From NCBI RefSeq assembly GCF_006716115.1, contig NZ_VFOO01000001.1, positions 3,348,001 through 3,412,000 of the forward strand: a stretch of DNA of 64,000 nucleotides. Direction: 5' to 3'. Below the pieces are notes generated by a model. The model saw nothing but the letters and a program-made list of their open reading frames with translations, did not search any database and was not told the origin of the DNA. The translations under genes were made by a program, and so were the position numbers. Numbering within the stretch: the first letter of the stretch is position 1; each line of letters opens with the position of its first letter. Source of the DNA: Subtercola boreus (GTDB lineage Bacteria > Actinomycetota > Actinomycetes > Actinomycetales > Microbacteriaceae). This document shows positions 55,088-63,377 of the stretch, piece after piece.

Positions 55088-55790
55088 GTTGCACTTTGTG
55101 AGCGCCGCGGCCAGCCTGCTGGGGCCCAGGGAGTATCAGAATGATGCGTACTCTACGAATCGTCTGGTCGTCGTTCTGGCTGACGGTGCAGGAGCGGGCG
55201 CGGATGCACGCCAGGCGGCGGATTTCGTCGTCAATCACTACGCCTCGTTCGACGACATCACATCGGATGGAGTGATTGAAGGGCTTCTGGACGCGCCCCG
55301 GTCGATCGGGGCCCAACTACAGGGTGTGGAGTGTGTCGCCGGGTCCACGGCCGCCGCCGCCGTTCTCGATGGCAGCGCGCGGCTCTGGCTCAGCACCCTC
55401 GGGGACAGTCGGATTGTCGTTGTACGCCAAGGTCGCATCGTGCATCTCTCCCGGCTGCACAACCGGGCCGCGGCATTGCGAGAGAGCGAACCCACGGCGG
55501 TAGTTCCTCCCGGTGCCGCGTCTAGCCTCACCCGAATGATCGCAAGCGGAAGGGATGACGTGCCAGACGTGTCGGTGCTCACTGCGCGCGAAGGAGACCA
55601 GGTGATCCTCCTCAGTGATGGAGCAGACTCGAAGGTCTCGCCGCTGCAAGCCGCGAAGTTCGCCCTCGGGGACCGTCGTGGCAGGGCTGCACGAATGATC
55701 GTCGACGCGGCGTCCGAGCAGGGGCTGTCAGACAATGCAACCTGCGTTGTCGCTGAGATCTGGCGCACTCTGCCGGCGACCGAGCAATGA
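55080..55790 (+). CDS. PP2C-family Ser/Thr protein phosphatase
   Basis: A 236-residue cytosolic PP2C. Metal-site motifs are EYQNDAY, VVLADGAGAGAD, STLGDSRIVV, ILLSDGAD and LSDNATCVV, so it should be active with Mn/Mg. It is shorter than PstP and lacks the membrane span and outside domain. The ATG lies eight bases inside the previous gene and the stop overlaps the kinase ATG. It should reverse phosphorylation by the kinase encoded next. Confidence 0.9.
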   Translation: MSELHFVSAAASLLGPREYQNDAYSTNRLVVVLADGAGAGADARQAADFVVNHYASFDDITSDGVIEGLLDAPRSIGAQLQGVECVAGSTAAAAVLDGSARLWLSTLGDSRIVVVRQGRIVHLSRLHNRAAALRESEPTAVVPPGAASSLTRMIASGRDDVPDVSVLTAREGDQVILLSDGADSKVSPLQAAKFALGDRRGRAARMIVDAASEQGLSDNATCVVAEIWRTLPATEQ

Positions 55791-58558
55791 CGTGGGGCGA
55801 GCGGCGCGAGCTCTACATCGCGGGCTATCAGGTGGTGATTGGTGAACGGCTGAGTTCTGACCACGAGGTCTACGCGGCCAAGCTGCTGTCAGGTCTCCCT
55901 CTTTCTGTGCCGGTAATGGTCAAGAGGACCAATGTCGACCTCGCCGACCGCAAATTGGGGGCTCGAGAATTCAACGCCTTCAGTAAACTGTCGTCTCTCA
56001 AGGGTGAAGAACGGTCGTCGTCGCGAATAGTGCACTGCATCGCCCAAAGCCAGACCGACACCTGGAACTACTTCCTGCTGGAGCGGCACGGAATCTCGGC
56101 ATCGGCGTACGCCCGGAAGATGCTGAGTGACGGGTCGCGAAGGGAGTTCATCGAAACGCTGCTCGTCGATGTCTACACTGCACTATCGACCATCCGCGAT
56201 AAGGAATTCGCTCACCGTGATCTGCACCCCGCGAACATCCTGCTGCCTTTCGCCCTGGCTGACGGGGCGGTTCCGGAGCGCGTGACGGTTATCGACTTCA
56301 GTCACGCATACCACCTCAATGACGACGATATTCCGACACTCGGTTCACTTCCGGGCTCGCGCGTCGTACAGCCGGTCGACATCCTCTTTCACGATCTTCC
56401 TCATCGTGGTTTTGTCGATGACCTTTTCTCCCTGGGCATGACGGCACACATGATGCTCGCTGCCACGCTGCCGACGGCATGGGTCTTCGGTGACTCTGAA
56501 CGCGTCTACTATGAACCGAAAAGCGACATTTTCAGGCCATTTCTTCCTCGCCAGACGTTCAGCGCCCTGCCGTCCGAGTACGTGATTGTGCCCGATGCCG
56601 ATCGCATCCGTAACATCCTCGGCGATGGGCCTGCAGCGCGGGCCCTGACCAGCATGTTGGAGCCGGATACAGGCGCTCGGGAAAGGAAGCTTCGCGAGAT
56701 CGAGAACTCTGTCAATGAGATCCGTGCGGGCCGGAGATCGCGGTACGAAGATCCGCCAACGGGTCGGCCTTGGAAAGAGTCTTGGGCTGATGCGCAGGAA
56801 GACCAGATTCTGCCCGATGCGGCGGATCTGCACGGGAGGGCAATCACAGCGGAGGAACCTTCGATGTGGGCCCCGTGGATGGCTCCACCGTCCTTCTATG
56901 CCCCGCAGGTCGGCGTGGCTCAACCCAGCCGCCTTCGCCGCCGCCGTGCGCCGCTCGTGCTACCGGCAAAGATAGCGCGTAGCGTCCTGTTTCCGCTCGT
57001 CCTCCTCCTCCCGATCGTTGTGCTCGCGGCGAGCCTCATTGTTCCAGGATTCGGCGTCCTGGATCTGGTGCAAGATCGTAACGTTCAAGGCCCGGGTTCG
57101 GCTGTCATCGTCGGCCTGTCCGCCCTGGGCGCGCTTGTGGCGACGGTGGCAACGGTGGTCCTCCGGCGCTCAGGCATGAGGCTGGCGCCGGTGGCGGTGC
57201 TCTCCTGTGGGGCTGCCCTGGCGAGCGGGTTCGTGTTCCTCGGGGGCCCGCTTCTCGGCGCGAACCTGTTCAGCGCGGTGACGTACTCGTACCTGCCGGG
57301 CGTGCCGTGGAGGATCTCGGACTGGTCGTTGTGGCAGGTTTCGTCGTTCGTCGTGCTGTGGGGTGGCCTGATAGCTCTGTTCATCGGTATCGGTGGTGCC
57401 GCGCTGAGAATGCTCAAGGGCCGTCGCGTGCTAGTGCCGGTTGTCTCGGGCGCCGTCCTTGTTCTTGCCTGTCTTGCGACTTGGTCTCTGGTGGCATTCC
57501 CACTCGGAACCGCGGACCGGGCTCTCCCCGTGGACTGCGGGGCGACAGAGTTCTCGTTTGCGCGCGGCGGGACCGACCGTGTGTGTGTTCCCGGCCTTGA
57601 TGGGTGGCGTGCCATGACGGAAGCCGAGCTCGCGGCGGATCCGTTCGCAATCGCCAAGGGTTATCCGACGCTCAGTGGCAGTGAAGGGTCGGTCATCGCA
57701 CTCCGAGCGGCCCGAGTCGACTGTTTGAGTGCGTTCGTGCGAGAACGAGACGATGCATCCGTTGATGTTCCTGACTCCTTCCCGACGGCGATCAGTCCAG
57801 ACGAACCCGCAGTGGCACTGAGCCGCCTTGACTCCGACGGAAAGGTCGAACGAGCGAGGTTCGGTGGAACGAACTACTCCGTTTATCGCTCGGACGAAGC
57901 TACGAATGCCTCCGTCGCCATGTATCTCGCTTTCTCCGCTGAGCCGTTCCAGGACCTGGGCTCCGGCACCCTCGGCAGATTCGGTTCGACTGCAGCATCG
58001 GTCTTCGTCGTGCAGTCTGGCTGTGATCCGTCCGTCGCGACAGCGTCACAGGTCGATTCCTCCGTTCAGGAATTGTTGTCCTCCCTCAAGGTGAGCGACA
58101 CCGGCCACCTCAGCCGTTCCTACCTCGCGTTCGATGCGGCAGCGCTGGCCGCGAGTTCCCTGTCGGCGGATTCACTTCTCATCCCGGTCGGAGGTCGAAT
58201 CTATCCGGACTTCAGCCCAGAATCCGAGCGAATCCGCTCGGACCAGCAGGCAATCGCCGCCGGGCTCGTCCGGCTCGGGCCACTGGAAGATTCGGCTCGA
58301 GCTCGCGTGACATTCTCCGCAAGTGCCCCTCCGGGAATGGAGTCTGCGACCGAGACATATCGCGGCTGGAAGCTGGAGTCCAGACCTTCGGCTACGGCGC
58401 CGGTGGATGACACGTACTACAAGAGCTTCAACCGTCAGGATTCTGCCCTATATGCGACGGTCCACGTAACTGCCGGAGTGACGTCGTCTTTCGGCGCAGA
58501 GGCGGCAGCAGCACGAGACCAGGTGCTCGACGGCGTCGGCGTCGAGGCCGGCCTCTGA
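55787..58558 (+). CDS. Membrane Ser/Thr protein kinase with five spans and outside domain
   Basis: A 923-residue kinase. Catalytic residues are Lys46 (VMVKRT), H143-R-D145 to N150 (HRDLHPANILL) and D170 in DFS in place of DFG. The Gly-rich loop is poorly conserved. After a linker (about 305-395) come five hydrophobic segments between about 400 and 575, which places the last 350 residues outside the cell. That part has four or more Cys and resembles no PASTA repeat. The layout differs from PknA/PknB, which have one span. It should sense an external signal and phosphorylate the FHA protein or other members of the locus. Confidence 0.85.
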   Translation: MTWGERRELYIAGYQVVIGERLSSDHEVYAAKLLSGLPLSVPVMVKRTNVDLADRKLGAREFNAFSKLSSLKGEERSSSRIVHCIAQSQTDTWNYFLLERHGISASAYARKMLSDGSRREFIETLLVDVYTALSTIRDKEFAHRDLHPANILLPFALADGAVPERVTVIDFSHAYHLNDDDIPTLGSLPGSRVVQPVDILFHDLPHRGFVDDLFSLGMTAHMMLAATLPTAWVFGDSERVYYEPKSDIFRPFLPRQTFSALPSEYVIVPDADRIRNILGDGPAARALTSMLEPDTGARERKLREIENSVNEIRAGRRSRYEDPPTGRPWKESWADAQEDQILPDAADLHGRAITAEEPSMWAPWMAPPSFYAPQVGVAQPSRLRRRRAPLVLPAKIARSVLFPLVLLLPIVVLAASLIVPGFGVLDLVQDRNVQGPGSAVIVGLSALGALVATVATVVLRRSGMRLAPVAVLSCGAALASGFVFLGGPLLGANLFSAVTYSYLPGVPWRISDWSLWQVSSFVVLWGGLIALFIGIGGAALRMLKGRRVLVPVVSGAVLVLACLATWSLVAFPLGTADRALPVDCGATEFSFARGGTDRVCVPGLDGWRAMTEAELAADPFAIAKGYPTLSGSEGSVIALRAARVDCLSAFVRERDDASVDVPDSFPTAISPDEPAVALSRLDSDGKVERARFGGTNYSVYRSDEATNASVAMYLAFSAEPFQDLGSGTLGRFGSTAASVFVVQSGCDPSVATASQVDSSVQELLSSLKVSDTGHLSRSYLAFDAAALAASSLSADSLLIPVGGRIYPDFSPESERIRSDQQAIAAGLVRLGPLEDSARARVTFSASAPPGMESATETYRGWKLESRPSATAPVDDTYYKSFNRQDSALYATVHVTAGVTSSFGAEAAAARDQVLDGVGVEAGL

Positions 58559-59676
58559 TGCGCAATCCAATCATCTGCCTGACCTGCCTCGTGACGTACC
58601 CCACGTACCAGGATTCCCGGCTCATCTGGCAGACGGCCGAGGGGAAGAAAGGCACGCCGCCTCCGTTCATCCGAAATCATCGGGACAGGGCGCTGCGGCG
58701 CGAATGGCTCGAGAATGGTTTCCTGCTCCACTGCGAGCAGGGGCATCTCATGCCGGGGACGAACGCCAGACAGAACGAGCTCCTCGTGCTCAGTCTCTTC
58801 GGCGAGAAGGCGGCGGGAAAGGGGGCACTCCTCCGCGGTATGGAGCGCCAGCTTTCGGCCGGACAGCTTCGGACACGCGGAATCAGAGGGGCGGTGCGAA
58901 AGGACCAGGAGAAGCGCTTCGACCTCGAGTACCCGGATCTGAATCTTGAAAGCACCAACCGAGCAACCCGAGGAACACCGCGCGTGCCGATCTACTTCGA
59001 TCTCACCGCCTCAGGCCCGGAAGCGATCGCGTCGGTCGCCTCGATGAAACGGGACATCGATCTGGCGGTCTTCGACACGGCCTGGGAAGATCAGCAGACG
59101 GTGAGTGACGCGGCTACCTCGGCACCGTTCATTCCCGAGACGGACGTTCTCGTGTTCGTCGTTCCACCGGGGAGCCTCGACGGCCTTCCCGAGACAGTGC
59201 GGAAACGTGACGGCGAACAGGACCTCCACGATCCGAAGACCACAGAGCGAGGTATGAGCACAGTCGTGGCCCACATGAGAGACAGGGATCTGACCACGTC
59301 CGAAGCGCAGTCGCGCGTCACCGTGATCATCGCCTTGAGCAAGTGCGACCGCTACCAAGAGCTCCCTGGGTTCCCACAGGACCTCCTCAGGGATCGTGAC
59401 TATACACCCGATTCGACATCATCGATCGGCGAACAGATGGCGGCGGAGCAGGCGGGGCTCAACGCCTTCATGATCGGAGCGGGTGGACTCCGTTTTCTCG
59501 ACACCGCAGCGCAGATCAACGGCACGGTGAGCATCCACGCCATCAGCGGAACAGGGTCGGACACAGGAAACCAGGGTCCAGCGCAGATCACGGCGCCCAA
59601 CCGCAGTCTCGACCCCCTCGCACTCGGGCTGCTTCGCGCGGGAGTCGGCGATTTCGGGGCGGCACCAGGATGGTGA
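58558..59676 (+). CDS. Zinc-ribbon GTPase-like protein (DO-GTPase type)
   Basis: A 372-residue protein. Cys7, Cys10, Cys59 and His63 form a probable N-terminal zinc ribbon. The P-loop is GEKAAGKG (82-89), the G3-like site is DTAWED (D173) and the G4 motif SKCD (261-264), which gives guanine specificity. The pattern matches the TRAFAC GTPases called double-GTPases in surveys of bacterial conflict systems. The ATG shares one base with the kinase stop. It is followed by its usual partner, a GAP1-like protein. Confidence 0.75.
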   Translation: MRNPIICLTCLVTYPTYQDSRLIWQTAEGKKGTPPPFIRNHRDRALRREWLENGFLLHCEQGHLMPGTNARQNELLVLSLFGEKAAGKGALLRGMERQLSAGQLRTRGIRGAVRKDQEKRFDLEYPDLNLESTNRATRGTPRVPIYFDLTASGPEAIASVASMKRDIDLAVFDTAWEDQQTVSDAATSAPFIPETDVLVFVVPPGSLDGLPETVRKRDGEQDLHDPKTTERGMSTVVAHMRDRDLTTSEAQSRVTVIIALSKCDRYQELPGFPQDLLRDRDYTPDSTSSIGEQMAAEQAGLNAFMIGAGGLRFLDTAAQINGTVSIHAISGTGSDTGNQGPAQITAPNRSLDPLALGLLRAGVGDFGAAPGW

Positions 59677-59683
59677 GGCTCCT

Positions 59684-61189
59684 GTGACCGCGTCATGCGA
59701 GCAGCTCGTGCACACGTGGGCCCTGCGAACACTCGAGGGCAGCGGATCCGGCGTAGTCGGCATGTCGGCGGAGTGGCCCACACCTCCGTCGAGCCTGCAC
59801 CCTCTGGTCGAGAAGCTCGTCGACTTTCTGCCGCAGGGGTCGTCTGTCAGGATTCGCGAAGGGCTCGCGCCGCCCCGCTCGTCCGAATTTCTCGTGGATG
59901 ACGAGAGCAGACCCATTCTCGTCGTCAAGCGATACCTTGGCGACGATGGAGCCGGACGACCCGGCCGATACATTGCCCATGCTCTCCTCGATCCGACTCG
60001 TGCTCTGACCGCACGGACCGCGTGGCGGATTGCGCGTTCAGGTTCGCTTCCTTCGGAATGGCGCCTCGAAGATGCTCCCGATTCTCGGCTCCCGCGTGTG
60101 GATCCTGAGCTGCTTGCGCGTCGGATCGGGCCGCTGATGGTTGATCGAAGCGCTCGGAGCCGGTCCCTGCTCATCACGGTGCTGGGCATCCTCGACACGG
60201 GACGACGGGTTGTGATTTCCGGGGAGAGCGATCCGGAACCGCTGCTCGACACGGTGTTCGCTGTACTGCCCTCCCGGATGACGGAGCGTCTGACCTTCTC
60301 CACCTATCACGCCGATCCTTACCGCTCCGGTGCACTCCTCACCTTCACCGCACCGGCGTTCACTGCAGAAAGTGTCAGCGCGGCCGATTGCGAAACTGTC
60401 GTCCTCCTGACGGGAGAAGCGCCCAGCGAACCGATCGCGCGAGTTGTGTCGGCCCTCCTCGCCGGTGAGCGTGTTCCAGATGACCTGGAAGACGTGAATG
60501 CGGTCGACGAGTACCTTCGGCTGCTCGAAGCGCTGCGGATTGACCCGTGGCAGGCCTCTCTTGATCGAATCGTTCAGAACCTCGCGTCCGAGTATGCCGA
60601 GAGGTGGCTTCTTCAGCCGAATGTGCTGGTTTCGATCGTGCAGATATTCGCTCAGCTCTCCGCCTCACAGCTTCAGGCCGTCGCTTCGGCCGTGGGGAAT
60701 CCCGGCATTCGGGATGTGATCTTCCACCACGCCAGTGAAGAAGGGATCACCCTTCTCGAATTCGATCCGCCCGCAAGTAGGCCCTTTCTCGGCGTGGGAG
60801 TGGCGTTCGAACCCGTGCCCGCCGAAGTGAGTGTTCGGGTGGCCGCAGAGTTCGATCGCCTTCTTGACCAAGCGCTTCTGGGAAGGCGACACCGCGACGC
60901 GTTCCCCCTCGAGTTCGCATCGGTGACAGCAATTCTGCCCTCGGGTGCTCCGGGTCATTCACCTCAGGCACAAGAGCCTTCACAGGTTCCGCTGCTGGCC
61001 GAGGCTGAGCTCCCAACGGATCGAGTTCGCCGGATCCGCACCGTTCTTCTGAATGTCGGCGTGATTGCTCTAGTCGCGATCTCAGGAGCGTCGCTCGGAA
61101 TCTTCGGCGCGTCTCCAGCGACATGGGGAGCACTTGTGGCCAGCACAAGCCTGTCGGTCGCGACCTACCTCATAGGCAGACGACGTTGA
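59684..61189 (+). CDS. GAP1-like GTPase-associated protein with C-terminal membrane hairpin
   Basis: A 501-residue protein. The N-terminus (CEQLVHTWALRTLEGSGSG) and the motif RLTFSTYHADP near residue 205 match the GTPase-associated protein 1 type that occurs beside DO-GTPases. The middle is helical. The last 55 residues have two membrane spans (TVLLNVGVIALVAISGASLG and ATWGALVASTSLSVATYLIG), which would tether the complex to the membrane. GTG 59684, seven bases after the GTPase stop. Last gene of the locus. The family assignment is from memory of motif pattern and needs a profile search. Confidence 0.68.
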   Translation: MTASCEQLVHTWALRTLEGSGSGVVGMSAEWPTPPSSLHPLVEKLVDFLPQGSSVRIREGLAPPRSSEFLVDDESRPILVVKRYLGDDGAGRPGRYIAHALLDPTRALTARTAWRIARSGSLPSEWRLEDAPDSRLPRVDPELLARRIGPLMVDRSARSRSLLITVLGILDTGRRVVISGESDPEPLLDTVFAVLPSRMTERLTFSTYHADPYRSGALLTFTAPAFTAESVSAADCETVVLLTGEAPSEPIARVVSALLAGERVPDDLEDVNAVDEYLRLLEALRIDPWQASLDRIVQNLASEYAERWLLQPNVLVSIVQIFAQLSASQLQAVASAVGNPGIRDVIFHHASEEGITLLEFDPPASRPFLGVGVAFEPVPAEVSVRVAAEFDRLLDQALLGRRHRDAFPLEFASVTAILPSGAPGHSPQAQEPSQVPLLAEAELPTDRVRRIRTVLLNVGVIALVAISGASLGIFGASPATWGALVASTSLSVATYLIGRRR

Positions 61190-61192
61190 TCT

Positions 61193-61927
61193 TTACGCGG
61201 TCGCGTTGTCGTGAGGGACGACGCGAGAGAACTCGACTGTGCCGTCGGTCATCAGCCAGAAATGCATCCGGCGCGCAGCGGGGGTGTGAGCCTCAACGCT
61301 GACACGCATGCAGCGGGCGCCGTCGGCCGCCCGCACGACGTCCGGCGCGTGCGCAGCTGCGGTTGCTCGGAGTGGATGCGCTGCCAGCGCCGGGCAGGTG
61401 CGCCACCGTCCGGTGGCCACGTCGACGGCGCAGCGCCATACCTTCGCCTGCAGATGACACGGCAGAGCGCGAACGCTTGCACCGAATTCAGGCCCGATGA
61501 TGAACCCCGCGAGCGGCTGACTCAGACGGTCCTCGGGCGAGAAGCGCCGCATCCAGGCCATGGTGATTTCGTGCCGAACCCATTCTTCGTTGCTGGCGAA
61601 GACAATCCTGTTCTCGCCTTCGGGTGGTGATGCCTTGTGCCTGGCTGTCGCACGCGCAGAGGCGCGGAGGGAACGGAGTTCGGCATTCGCCTCATCGAGC
61701 CGATGGGTGAGTTCGGCGTTCTCGAGCAGTACTGCTCGCATTTCAACTTCCTGACGGTCGAGTCGCGTTCGAAGTGCGCCGATCATGTGGGTGACGTCCG
61801 GATCCGCTTTATCAACGGCAGCGACGACGCGGTGCAGACCTGGACCGGGGAGAGGTCGTTGGTTCAGCCCTCTCGGCCCCACATCTGTTGTGGACGAAGT
61901 GTTTCTGTCTGCGGAGAGGAGAACCAT
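61193..61927 (-). CDS. Unknown actinobacterial protein with coiled coil
   Basis: A 244-residue protein, convergent with the GAP1-like gene at three bases. Residues about 50-100 form a coiled coil (QEVEMRAVLLENAELTHRLD, DEANAELRSLRA). The C-terminal half carries conserved-looking blocks: WVRHEITMAWMRRFSPEDR, IGPEFGASVRAL, then ARRMHFWLMTDGTVEFSR. I recall similar proteins of unknown function in many actinobacteria. ATG 61927 is preferred to a TTG at 61951. The open frames on the other strand here are shadows. Confidence 0.6.
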   Translation of the reverse strand: MVLLSADRNTSSTTDVGPRGLNQRPLPGPGLHRVVAAVDKADPDVTHMIGALRTRLDRQEVEMRAVLLENAELTHRLDEANAELRSLRASARATARHKASPPEGENRIVFASNEEWVRHEITMAWMRRFSPEDRLSQPLAGFIIGPEFGASVRALPCHLQAKVWRCAVDVATGRWRTCPALAAHPLRATAAAHAPDVVRAADGARCMRVSVEAHTPAARRMHFWLMTDGTVEFSRVVPHDNATA

Positions 61928-62066
61928 GCCCGTACCAATCTCGAGTCCCAAACCGACCTGATCAGGCCGTCGATTGTGACTGTAGGGATGGGCAAAGCAA
62001 CGAGGGGCGTACTGACATCTGTAGTGTCATGACGACGACGCTGCGGGGCGGGCTGGGGGAGGAGGG

Positions 62067-62726
62067 TCAGTCGAAGAGGGCGGGGTGGCGGGCCAGCTCG
62101 AGGCGCGTGCGGCGGATGTGGCCGAGCAGCACCCGTTCGGCATCGTCGGCGTCGGCCCGCCGCAGCGCCTGCACGAGCATGTGGTGCTCGTCGTGCACGA
62201 TTCGGTTGCCGTCGGGGTCGAGCAGTAGCGTGTACGCGCGACGGTAGTGCTGGGTCGTGTTCCACAGTCGCCGCACGGTGTCTCCGAGAATGGCGGTGTG
62301 AGCGCCGGCGTACGACAGCAGATGGAATTCGCGGTCGAGCCGCAGGAACTCCTCCGGGTCGCGGAGCGTCTGCATGGTGACGGCCAGCTCGTCGAGCCGG
62401 TCCAGCTGTTCAGGCGTCAGGTTCTGGATGCTGTACCCGAGCAGCAGCGGCTCGATCCGTTCGCGCAGCTGGTAGATCTCCTCGCACTCGGCGAGGCTGA
62501 GACGCGAGACCCACGCTCCCGTGTTGGCGACCAGTGTGATGAGGCCGTCGGCCTCCAGGATGCGGAACGCCTCCCTCACCGGCAGCCGGCTCGCGCCGAA
62601 GTCGGCCGCCACGTCCTCCTGCAGGATGCGGGTGCCGGGCGGATGCTCGCCGCGGAGGATCGACTCGCGGAGGGCGGTGGCGATCCGTTCGCTGGCGACG
62701 CCGTTGCGGGAGGTGGTCACCTTCAC
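62067..62726 (-). CDS. GntR-family regulator (FCD domain)
   Basis: A 219-residue regulator with N-terminal wHTH (LQEDVAADFGASRLPVREAF, then GLITLVANTGAWVS) and an FCD domain with ligand/metal residues in RLDREFHLLSYAGA and DEHHMLVQAL. Its ATG overlaps the stop of the VOC gene by four bases, so the two are co-transcribed. It likely controls this pair and the divergent E1 gene through two ATTGG-N2-CCAAT sites. Confidence 0.9.
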   Translation of the reverse strand: MKVTTSRNGVASERIATALRESILRGEHPPGTRILQEDVAADFGASRLPVREAFRILEADGLITLVANTGAWVSRLSLAECEEIYQLRERIEPLLLGYSIQNLTPEQLDRLDELAVTMQTLRDPEEFLRLDREFHLLSYAGAHTAILGDTVRRLWNTTQHYRRAYTLLLDPDGNRIVHDEHHMLVQALRRADADDAERVLLGHIRRTRLELARHPALFD

Positions 62727-63259
62727 AGCGTAGGGCGGGCGGGGTGCCAGAGCAGAATGTCGGCGTCGCTCTCGTAGGCCTTGCCATTCGGGTAGCTGAC
62801 GAGTTCGAGCTGCATGCCCCAGGGTGTGAGGAAGTAGATCCAGCGCTGCCCGCTGCTGTGGCTGCTGCTCGCGGTCGGCTCGCCGAGCACACGCACGCCC
62901 TTCTCGCGCAGGTACGCCACGGCCTCGTCGAGGTCGTCGACGTAGAACGCGAGGTGGTGCCCGCCGACGTCGCTGTTCAGCGGAGGCGCAGCCGCGGCAT
63001 CCGGAGCGGCCGGCTCGTACTGGAAGATCTCGAAGTTCGGCCCCGTGCGGCAGCGGAAGAACCGCAGCTCACGCATCACCGTGCGAGGCGAGACGTTCAT
63101 GTGGTCGAGCATCCAGTCGCCCTCCCGCACGAAGGGTCCGAGCGAGTAGACGTACTCGCAGCCGATCACGTCGACGAAGAACGCCTGCGCCTGATCGAGG
63201 TCGGGAACGGTGAATCCGATGTGCTCGGTGCCGACGAGACCGGGGATGCCGGATGCCAT
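62723..63259 (-). CDS. VOC-family protein (glyoxalase/extradiol dioxygenase fold)
   Basis: A 178-residue vicinal-oxygen-chelate protein with two beta-alpha-beta3 modules. Metal ligands are visible in EHIGFTVPDLDQAQAFF (His), GGHHLAFYVDDLDEAV (His) and GMQLELVSY (Glu). Such proteins isomerise or cleave small organic acids or act in resistance. The role here is likely linked to the dehydrogenase encoded divergently. Substrate unknown. Confidence 0.82.
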   Translation of the reverse strand: MASGIPGLVGTEHIGFTVPDLDQAQAFFVDVIGCEYVYSLGPFVREGDWMLDHMNVSPRTVMRELRFFRCRTGPNFEIFQYEPAAPDAAAAPPLNSDVGGHHLAFYVDDLDEAVAYLREKGVRVLGEPTASSSHSSGQRWIYFLTPWGMQLELVSYPNGKAYESDADILLWHPARPTL

Positions 63260-63280
63260 GAGAACTCCCTTGTCTTGCTC

Positions 63281-63355
63281 AATGGATCCAATCTACCAAG
63301 AATCTTGCTGTTCACTCTCGTTTAACGCCCCCTGTTCAGCTACATTGGAGCCAAT
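63281..63355. promoter_or_regulatory. Two ATTGG-N2-CCAAT operator candidates
   Basis: AATGGATCCAAT (63281-63292) lies near the VOC start and ATTGGAGCCAAT (63344-63355) before the E1 gene. Both are dyads of the FadR-type GntR class. Their placement on each side of a 118-base divergent gap fits one regulator acting on both transcripts. Confidence 0.6.
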
Positions 63356-63377
63356 CGCGATCAACGGAGACCACCGC

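Noticed and set aside
61211-61630. Plus-strand 139-residue frame
   Set aside because: Antisense to the coiled-coil protein, with odd His/Arg/Cys composition and no family resemblance.
48802-61927. Prophage or integrative element
   Set aside because: HipBA and the signalling locus suggest transfer, but there is no integrase, attachment site, tRNA or phage structural gene.
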